7,030 nt of DNA, taken from the NCBI GenBank assembly GCA_964471945.1, contig CAYYIJ010000102.1, positions 1-7,030 on the forward strand, read 5' to 3'. The notes under the pieces were generated by a model. It had not been told where the DNA came from, ran no database searches, and saw only the letters and a list, made by a program, of their open reading frames with translations. Positions within the stretch are counted from its first letter, which is position 1, and each line of letters opens with the position of its first letter. Shown here one piece after another: positions 1-4,832 of the stretch. Source of the stretch: JASEHD01 sp964471945 (lineage in GTDB: Bacteria; Bacteroidota; Ignavibacteria; UBA10030; SZUA-254). Position numbers and translations under genes: made by a program.

Positions 1-2
1 TT

Positions 3-896
3 AGTCTAGATGCTGTTTTTTTTGCAACGGATGGAAAAACAAAAATAGGGAAGCCCCTTCAGATTGAAGTTTTCAGGTCGATGGGTTGTTTAATGCATAA
101 CGGTTGGAATATGGTCTCTGTACCATTGACAGTAACCGATTATCAAAAGACATCAATATATCCAACTGGGAAATCGGAGGCTTTTACATATAAAGGTTCT
201 TACGTTATATGTGATACACTCGATAATGGAACTGGCTATTGGGTGAAATTTAGTGGCGCACAGAGTGTTGCAATAACTGGTTATCCAATTGATGAAGATT
301 CAATAGACGTTTCACCGGGATGGAATATGATAGGGTCAATAACTTATCCTGTAGATGTAAGCAATATTATAGAAAGCTCAAGTGGTATGGTGATATCAAA
401 TTACTTTGAATATAATGGAACAACTTATATAATTGCAGATTCGATACATCCTGGGAATGCATATTGGGTAAAGACAAATCAAGCTGGGCAGTTGATATTG
501 TCTTCGTCATCATCGGTGAATCTAACAAAACCGCGGTCACGATTTGAGATTGATGAATTACCACCGCCACCGCCTGAATCTGAAATCCGAAATCCAAAAT
601 CAGAAATCCCAACTACATTTGCTCTTGAGCAGAACTATCCCAATCCGTTCAATCCGATAACAACATTTAAATACCAACTGCCCGTAAATAGCAATGTTAA
701 GTTCACTATTTATGATGTACTTGGGCAAAAAGTGGCAACGCTTGTTGATGGCATTGAATCGACTGGATATAAATCGGTATTGTGGAATGCAAGTGATATT
801 CCATCTGGGATATATTTTTATCGCATTGAAGCTGTGAGTGTCTCAGGTTCTTTTAAAACATACAATCAGGTGAAGAAGATGCTGCTGCTCAAATGA
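3..896 (+). CDS. C-terminal part of a secreted protein with T9SS type A sorting domain (5' partial)
   Basis: The frame is open from the left window edge, so the gene begins outside; the Met at base 81 is probably internal. Residue numbers here count from that Met. Two related modules stand in tandem, about residues 8-70 and 80-142. Each opens with GWNM and contains a tyrosine-rich strand, an aspartate/glycine turn and a YWVK strand. A proline-rich linker follows (about 150-178, with PPPPP), then a classic C-terminal sorting domain (about 180-271) with LEQNYPNPFNP, YDVLGQKVATL, SGIYFYRIE and a final KKMLLLK. In the family, this domain directs export by the type IX secretion system and is usually cleaved as the protein is anchored at or released from the cell surface. 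The repeated GWNM modules suggest an extracellular beta-rich role, but substrate and function cannot be read from this fragment. The sorting domain is certain; the rest is descriptive. Confidence 0.93.
   Translation, partial: SLDAVFFATDGKTKIGKPLQIEVFRSMGCLMHNGWNMVSVPLTVTDYQKTSIYPTGKSEAFTYKGSYVICDTLDNGTGYWVKFSGAQSVAITGYPIDEDSIDVSPGWNMIGSITYPVDVSNIIESSSGMVISNYFEYNGTTYIIADSIHPGNAYWVKTNQAGQLILSSSSSVNLTKPRSRFEIDELPPPPPESEIRNPKSEIPTTFALEQNYPNPFNPITTFKYQLPVNSNVKFTIYDVLGQKVATLVDGIESTGYKSVLWNASDIPSGIYFYRIEAVSVSGSFKTYNQVKKMLLLK
582..609 (+). repeat. Four tandem 7-base repeats (GAAATCC type) inside the coding linker
   Basis: Bases 582-588, 589-595, 596-602 and 603-609 read GAAATCC, GAAATCC, AAAATCA and GAAATCC. 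Seven is not a multiple of three, so the frame shifts between units and the protein reads SEIRNPKSEIP. The run sits exactly in the linker between the tandem modules and the sorting domain, where extra residues are tolerated. Similar short-period AT-rich repeats are known to me from intergenic regions of related genomes; that they spread as a dispersed family here is an inference. Confidence 0.75.
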
Positions 897-933
897 CACC
901 GCTTTGATCTGAAGAAAATATACTGCTCAGTAT

Positions 934-981
934 GAAATCCGATTTCTTATAAAGAAGATGTAGGTTGAGAAATCGGATTTC
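934..981. terminator. Perfect 14-bp inverted repeat, probable terminator of the T9SS-protein gene
   Basis: Left arm 934-947 (GAAATCCGATTTCT) is the exact reverse complement of right arm 968-981, with a 20-nt loop. The right arm is followed after a short gap by a T-rich tract (AATAATTTTT, about 991-1000). Position supports termination of the gene ending at 896, about 40 nt upstream. The 20-nt loop and the offset T-tract are not ideal for an intrinsic terminator, so it may instead be a dispersed palindromic repeat or serve both roles. Each arm is also nearly self-palindromic, and it shares the GAAATCC heptamer with the in-gene repeat at 582-609. Confidence 0.55.
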
Positions 982-1060
982 TGCTTATTAAATAATTTTT
1001 GATATTTAGAGATTTGTTTCGTAACTTGATTCAGAACTTTTATTCACCTATGCTATTATT

Positions 1061-1516
1061 ATGAATATCCTTCTTGTAGATGATGAACCTGAATATCGTA
1101 TGCTTCTCTCCCACTATCTTGAGGACGAGGGTTATAAAGTATTCACTGCTGAACACGGTGAAGCAGGTTTAAAAATATTGGATTATGAAACAATAGATTT
1201 GATAATCTCGGATGTTTATATGCCTGTAATGGATGGTTTGAAATTTCATCGAACAGTCAGATCGATCCCGCGGCTTGAAAAAATACCCTTCCTTTTCGTA
1301 TCGGGTTATGATGATCAATATACTTTAAATGCTGTAAAATCTTCCCCATTAGATGGTTTTGTGAGGAAAGCACGTCCAATGAGCGAGCTTGTTGCTTGGA
1401 TTAAATATGTATTGACACCTGCTGATAAACGTCCTGATACACCACCGAGTCCTTTACCATGGCAAGTTGATAAACCCCGCAAGCGAGATCGGTCACATAA
1501 ATCAACTCGACAGTAA
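1061..1516 (+). CDS. Stand-alone response-regulator receiver protein (CheY-like) with basic C-terminal tail
   Basis: A phosphoacceptor receiver domain of two-component signalling fills residues 1 to about 118. Visible landmarks are the acidic pair D7-D8, phosphoacceptor D51 in ISDVYMPVMDG, switch Ser81 in FVSG, aromatic Tyr/Phe positions after it, and the conserved Lys103. The cis-proline normally following this lysine is Ala104 here (VRKARP), a mild departure. Residues 119-151 form a proline-rich, then strongly basic tail (KPRKRDRSHKSTRQ). No DNA-binding, GGDEF or other output domain is present, so it probably acts by protein contact or as a phosphorelay intermediate; the tail might bind nucleic acid or membrane, which is a guess. 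No histidine kinase is next to it. The ATG at 1061 places the usual MNILLVDDE start exactly; no Shine-Dalgarno is evident. It converges with cbiO, with 20 bp between the stops. Confidence 0.93.
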   Translation: MNILLVDDEPEYRMLLSHYLEDEGYKVFTAEHGEAGLKILDYETIDLIISDVYMPVMDGLKFHRTVRSIPRLEKIPFLFVSGYDDQYTLNAVKSSPLDGFVRKARPMSELVAWIKYVLTPADKRPDTPPSPLPWQVDKPRKRDRSHKSTRQ

Positions 1517-1536
1517 ATTATCTTTCAAAATTTTAT

Positions 1537-2295
1537 TCATTTGTGCGGATGGGTATGCTTCAAACAATGGGGTGTTTCTAATCCATGTGCAAGCATTAGC
1601 TCTTCATTTCTGAGAATATTAATCGTATCACCATCTGCGATAAGTTCACCTTTATCCATAACGATTGTTCGAGGACATAAATCAACAATCAATTCTAAAT
1701 CGTGTGAAGCAATAATTTTTGTTGATGGTATCGATCGCAGTAAAATTTTGAGCTCGCGCTTTCCGCGTGGATCAAGGTCCTTCGTTGGTTCATCTAAAAC
1801 TAAAATCTTTGGAGTACAAGAAAGGACACCAGCCAAACATACGCGCTGTTTTTCTCCTCCACTCAAATGATGGGGAGAACGATTTTCATATCCTGCAAGC
1901 CCGACTGTTTCAAGAGCATCAGAAACAATCTGATGTATATCTTCTGACGATTTTCCAAATTGCTGCGGCCCGAAAGCAACATCTTCATAAACAGTAGGAC
2001 AAAAAAGTTGATCATCCGGATTCTGAAATAACAAACCAACTATTTGGTGAATTTTACCACGTCCCTCACTATTAACTGCTGTACCCATCACTTGCATAGT
2101 AGGAATACCTTTGATTACTTCAGGAAGTATTCCATTCAGATGCAATAATAGCGTAGATTTTCCTGCACCATTAGGACCGATCACACCGATACATTCGCCT
2201 TCTGCAATGTTAAAACTAATACCGCGTAATGCTTTAGTGCCATCATGATATTCGTACTGAAGATTTTTTACTTCGATTGCCGGAATCACTTCCAC
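1537..2295 (-). CDS. cbiO: Energy-coupling factor ATPase of a nickel/cobalt transporter (CbiO/NikO type)
   Basis: This is the cytoplasmic ABC ATPase that powers an ECF-type metal importer. In order: Walker A GPNGAGKST (residues 40-48), Q-loop Q91 in FQNPDDQLF (a hallmark of ECF/CbiO ATPases), signature LSGGEKQRV (144-152), Walker B ILVLDEPT (164-171) with catalytic Glu169, D-loop around L174-D175, and switch His198 in SHDL. All catalytic residues are intact and 252 residues fits the family. The C-terminus is metal-ligand rich (HCLKHTHPHK), common in nickel/cobalt systems. It is the last gene of the cbiM-cbiQ-cbiO operon. The listed GTG start overlaps cbiQ by 10 nt, but the in-frame GTG two codons later (2289-2287) gives a tight GTGA stop/start overlap and has an AGGGGG Shine-Dalgarno-like tract 5 nt upstream, so that start is more likely. 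Only one ATPase is present, so it probably works as a homodimer. Nickel versus cobalt cannot be settled from sequence. Confidence 0.93.
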   Translation of the reverse strand: MEVIPAIEVKNLQYEYHDGTKALRGISFNIAEGECIGVIGPNGAGKSTLLLHLNGILPEVIKGIPTMQVMGTAVNSEGRGKIHQIVGLLFQNPDDQLFCPTVYEDVAFGPQQFGKSSEDIHQIVSDALETVGLAGYENRSPHHLSGGEKQRVCLAGVLSCTPKILVLDEPTKDLDPRGKRELKILLRSIPSTKIIASHDLELIVDLCPRTIVMDKGELIADGDTINILRNEELMLAHGLETPHCLKHTHPHK

Positions 2296-2897
2296 CCCCT
2301 CGCCCGCATGGCAGCATAAATGCGATCAGCCCGTTCAATCGAGCGAATAAATACCTGCCCGATCATCATAGCTCTTATCTTCCATACCTGTCGTTTGTTC
2401 GTGGAAAAAGACCGACTCGTGCGCGCCCGTTCCATTCTTTCTGCATCATCGATCAAAACAAAAATGTATCTGTACATAAGTGCAAGAATTGTTACAAACA
2501 GCGATGGTGTGTGAATCACTTTTAACCAATTTATTATTTTTGAGAATGGTGTTGTGTTTGTCAATAAAATGATTGTATATAGACATATTGAACTTTTTAC
2601 AAGGATTGTCAAGAAGACTATTTCCCCTTTCGGTTGAAAAAGTGAAAGTATTGAAACACCAAACACGAATGGCTCGAGTATTATCAATCTATGCAGTAGA
2701 TACTTTGCCGGAATTTTACTGATTATAGAAACACTTATCAAAAAAATAATGATGATTATGAAATATTCGTATGAATGTATTGGTAACAGTATCGTGCAGA
2801 ATATTAAAATGAATGCTGTTAATATTTTAAAAGTTGTTGAAAGTTGATGAACGGGGCTTGCTATTCGACTATAACGATCTATGAAATCATGCCGCAT
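2286..2897 (-). CDS. cbiQ: Energy-coupling factor transmembrane T component (CbiQ/NikQ type)
   Basis: This membrane protein links the metal-binding S component to the CbiO ATPase. It begins with the CbiQ-like MRHDFIDRYS and has hydrophobic segments near residues 22-40, 43-60, 68-86, 92-113 and 130-149. The cytoplasmic C-terminal part carries the two short Ala-Arg motifs through which T components couple to the ATPases: RARTSRS (157-163) and the near-terminal AMRARGW (196-202). At 203 residues it is shorter than many CbiQ proteins (roughly 220-260), but both coupling motifs and the start are present, so it looks intact. Only 6 nt separate it from the cbiM stop, and its stop overlaps the cbiO start, so the three genes are almost surely one transcript. 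No Shine-Dalgarno is visible before its ATG, consistent with coupling to cbiM translation. Confidence 0.92.
   Translation of the reverse strand: MRHDFIDRYSRIASPVHQLSTTFKILTAFILIFCTILLPIHSYEYFIIIIIFLISVSIISKIPAKYLLHRLIILEPFVFGVSILSLFQPKGEIVFLTILVKSSICLYTIILLTNTTPFSKIINWLKVIHTPSLFVTILALMYRYIFVLIDDAERMERARTSRSFSTNKRQVWKIRAMMIGQVFIRSIERADRIYAAMRARGWK
2287..2300 (-). promoter_or_regulatory. Ribosome-binding site and GTGA overlap that decide the cbiO start
   Basis: On the minus strand the sequence reads AGGGGGTGGAAGTGATT (bases 2300 to 2284). The cbiQ stop TGA lies in the GTGA at 2289-2286, and AGGGGG sits 5 nt before that GTG. This is among the few strong Shine-Dalgarno-like tracts in the window and argues for translational coupling of cbiO to cbiQ from base 2289 rather than from the GTG at 2295. 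Confidence 0.5.
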
Positions 2898-2903
2898 AAA
2901 ATA

Positions 2904-3842
2904 TTACTTTTTATTAGGAATAAGAAAACGAGCTAGAAGAAATGAAAATCCAAAAACAACTACCGCGCCGATGAAACCGATAATAATTGTAGCTATAGCC
3001 GGAATACTCATCCCAGGTATTTGATATTCTGTGAAAGGAGACGGGAAAAGCGGTTGTGTTACTGCACGATGATCAAATCCTATTTGACTTGCAACTGTTT
3101 CTAATCCATCGGGCAACTCTGATACGAAAGGAGAAACGAATATGAGTAATCCTAACACCACAATTACGCCATAAATAAATATTTCTCGAGAAGATAAAGA
3201 TAAATTTTCCGTAAATGATTCATGGAGGAATTCAGGTTTTGTCTTCAGTATAGCGGTATATACAATCGTAGTGATTAATGCTTCTCCTAAACCAATAATC
3301 ATGTGAATGTTTGTCATAGCCGGAAACGCTATTTGCCATGATGCAATTCCTGCCCAGGCAAGTTCGCCGGCGCAAAAGATGGATGCTAATACTGTAGAAC
3401 ACCAAGAAGCAAATGCAATAGCGACAAGTTTCCCACGGTCTGTTGGGATTAGTTTGGCAAGACTTCGATAGATTGAATACCCGACGAGCGTCCCGATTAT
3501 TCCCATATTCAAAATATTTGCACCGAGCGATAGAACGCCGCCATCGGCAAAAAGAAAACATTGTACCACTAGTACTGTGGTCATTATTAATATTGCGGCA
3601 TTCGGTCCTAACAAAACCGCCGCTAACACCGACCCGATAAGGTGTCCCGAAGTTCCACCTATCACAGGGAAATTTAGCATTTGAGTAACGAAGATAAAAG
3701 CGGCACCCATTCCAATTAATGGTATCTGATGCGGGAGTATCTGTTTTTTCAAACGGTTAAGCGATATCCCAAGTGCCGATATCGATAATATTGATGTTGC
3801 TACAATTGTCTTTGTATCGAGGAAACCATCAGGTATATGCAT
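2904..3842 (-). CDS. cbiM: Nickel/cobalt ECF transporter substrate-binding membrane protein CbiM/NikM with fused PDGLE region
   Basis: This is the S component that captures Ni2+ or Co2+ in the membrane. The N-terminus MHIPDGFL is diagnostic: in solved NikM structures the Met1 amine and His2 together with a later histidine form the metal site. Here that histidine is His67 in GGTSGHLIG. This also fixes the ATG at 3842 as the true start. The core (about residues 1-200) is strongly hydrophobic with several membrane helices. A C-terminal extension has a helix (about 222-240), a loop with SELPDGLE (242-249) and a last helix (about 281-307), matching the PDGLE module that in other genomes is a separate N subunit; the protein is therefore an M-N fusion of 312 residues. 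It is the first gene of the minus-strand operon with cbiQ and cbiO. No Shine-Dalgarno is seen. The nikM name is equally possible; nothing in the window (no cobalamin genes, hydrogenase or urease) decides the metal. Confidence 0.94.
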   Translation of the reverse strand: MHIPDGFLDTKTIVATSILSISALGISLNRLKKQILPHQIPLIGMGAAFIFVTQMLNFPVIGGTSGHLIGSVLAAVLLGPNAAILIMTTVLVVQCFLFADGGVLSLGANILNMGIIGTLVGYSIYRSLAKLIPTDRGKLVAIAFASWCSTVLASIFCAGELAWAGIASWQIAFPAMTNIHMIIGLGEALITTIVYTAILKTKPEFLHESFTENLSLSSREIFIYGVIVVLGLLIFVSPFVSELPDGLETVASQIGFDHRAVTQPLFPSPFTEYQIPGMSIPAIATIIIGFIGAVVVFGFSFLLARFLIPNKK

Positions 3843-3859
3843 TGATATTACATTGAATT

Positions 3860-3889
3860 AATGATTTGAGAATATACGAAGAAATCATT
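3860..3889. promoter_or_regulatory. Candidate operator: 8-bp inverted repeat with 14-bp spacer upstream of cbiM
   Basis: AATGATTT (3860-3867) and AAATCATT (3882-3889) are exact reverse complements separated by 14 bp. The site lies 18-47 bp upstream of the cbiM start. Its spacer contains TATATT on the minus strand (bases 3876-3871), a possible -10 element, so a bound protein would block cbiM transcription. Two half-sites separated by 13-16 bp are the known geometry of NikR operators, but the half-site sequence differs from published consensus motifs, and AT-rich DNA yields dyads by chance. No cobalamin riboswitch fits in this short leader. Confidence 0.35.
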
Positions 3890-3902
3890 TTATTCCATAA
3901 CC

Positions 3903-3931
3903 TTGCGAATGTTTTATTTTCTTCTTATGTT
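3903..3931 (+). promoter_or_regulatory. Possible sigma70-like promoter for the peroxiredoxin operon
   Basis: TTGCGA (3903-3908) and TATGTT (3926-3931) are separated by exactly 17 bp and each matches four of six consensus bases. Initiation would fall near 3938-3940, about 18 nt before the ATG at 3957. Spacing is ideal but the hexamers are weak and this host may use a different consensus. Confidence 0.3.
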
Positions 3932-3956
3932 ATTAATTGAATAATTAGACTGGACT

Positions 3957-4499
3957 ATGAAAAGACTCAACATAATAATATTTATCATTTTCATTTATTC
4001 GATAGCAGGATTCACACAAATAACTGACTCGCTTAAGATAGGTGACAAAGCTCATGATTTTTCTCTTCCATTTGCTACAAAAGATTCAATTGGTAAAGGT
4101 GATATCACACTTTCTGAAATCATCGGAAAGAAAAACATAATTCTCGCCTTTTACCCTGCTGATTGGAGCAGCGGCTGTACTAAACAACTATGCACAATGC
4201 GAGATAATTTCAACGCTCTAAATGAACTAAATGCTGAAATATTTGGTATCAGCGGTGATTATGTATTTTCACACCACGAGTGGGCTAAGCACCACGAACT
4301 ACCCTTCACTCTCCTCTCAGATCACAATCATGAAGTAGCGATTCGTTATAGCAGTTATAACGAGATGCGTGGTCACAACAAACGCACTGTGTATTTGATC
4401 GATAAACAAGGGAAGATTGCTTACATCGATCTTAAATATAATGTAAGTGATCTGGAATCATTTAACAAACTAAAATCACAGCTAAAAAATCTGAAGTGA
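3957..4499 (+). CDS. Exported PrxQ/BCP-type peroxiredoxin (AhpC/TSA family)
   Basis: A thiol peroxidase that reduces hydrogen peroxide or organic peroxides, predicted to act outside the cytoplasm. Residues 1 to about 20 form a signal peptide (MKR, then a long Ile/Phe core ending SIAGFTQ). The thioredoxin-fold domain follows: KIGDKAHDFSLP (27-38), then the active-site block FYPADWSSGCTKQLC, in which P67, S71 and peroxidatic C74 form the PxxxS/TxxC motif. C79 sits five residues later, the spacing of the resolving cysteine in PrxQ/BCP enzymes. Arg143 in KRTVYLID is the conserved catalytic arginine. The total of 180 residues is a typical domain plus leader. A loop region (104-140) is unusually rich in histidine. 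The downstream gene starts within its stop codon (GTGA), implying co-translation. It is divergent from cbiM, sharing the 114-bp intergenic region. Family assignment is firm; substrate and electron donor are unknown. Confidence 0.9.
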   Translation: MKRLNIIIFIIFIYSIAGFTQITDSLKIGDKAHDFSLPFATKDSIGKGDITLSEIIGKKNIILAFYPADWSSGCTKQLCTMRDNFNALNELNAEIFGISGDYVFSHHEWAKHHELPFTLLSDHNHEVAIRYSSYNEMRGHNKRTVYLIDKQGKIAYIDLKYNVSDLESFNKLKSQLKNLK

Positions 4500-4816
4500 T
4501 TCATTTTTATTTAATTTTGTATGTTATACTTTTACTTCAAGTGAATAGCTGCGCCAATATTCCAAAAACCGATTTCGGTCCCGATTCTTTTGTTATTGAG
4601 GGAAAAATGGTGTTCTTGGATGTCGAAGGCGGATGTTGGCAATTCATTTCAACAAATAACGAGACGTATGAGCTTGTTGGCGAAAATATCGAAACAATTT
4701 ACTTCGATGGCATACAAGCAAGATTAGTAGTCCGTGAGCTTGAAGACCGTGTCAGTATTTGCATGGTTGGTAAAATTGTTGAAGTCTTAAAAATAGTCAA
4801 TCTATCAAAACCATAA
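4496..4816 (+). CDS. Small putative lipoprotein, function unknown (GGCW/SICM family)
   Basis: The GTG start at 4496 overlaps the stop of the peroxiredoxin gene in a GTGA, giving translational coupling. Residues 1-18 are a hydrophobic signal segment followed by Cys19 in VNSC, which approximates a lipobox although Asn at the -2 position is uncommon. The mature part of about 87 residues is beta-rich: FVIEGKMVFLDVEGGCW, ETYELVG, ARLVVRELED, SICMVGKIVEVLKI. This alternating pattern suggests a small barrel, possibly OB-like. Two cysteines besides the lipid-anchored one, Cys47 (GGCW) and Cys89 (SICM), could form a disulfide in the periplasm. I recall similar short proteins with GGCW and SICM in other bacteria, but no assigned function. 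The neighbours suggest an envelope role together with the peroxiredoxin and the peptidase; that is inference. Confidence 0.75.
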   Translation: MIHFYLILYVILLLQVNSCANIPKTDFGPDSFVIEGKMVFLDVEGGCWQFISTNNETYELVGENIETIYFDGIQARLVVRELEDRVSICMVGKIVEVLKIVNLSKP

Positions 4817-4832
4817 TCAATTTGGAACCATT

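Noticed and set aside
367..612. 81-codon open frame on the minus strand
   Set aside because: It lies wholly inside the T9SS-protein gene on the other strand and has no recognisable domain or start signal.
1517..1536. Bidirectional terminator between the convergent receiver gene and cbiO
   Set aside because: The 20-bp gap has no stem-loop beyond the short AAAATTTT palindrome.
1541..1997. Two plus-strand open frames opposite cbiO
   Set aside because: Both are antisense to a well-conserved ATPase with all its motifs intact; their translations look non-protein-like.
2277..2525. Plus-strand open frames opposite cbiQ
   Set aside because: They are antisense to the conserved coupling motifs of cbiQ and show no features of their own.
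3232..3640. Open frames on both strands inside cbiM
   Set aside because: They are shadows of a gene whose diagnostic N-terminus and His67 site are intact.
3843..3956. Cobalamin riboswitch ahead of cbiM
   Set aside because: The divergent region is only 114 bp, AT-rich, and shows no B12-box-like sequence or complex fold; a protein operator fits better.
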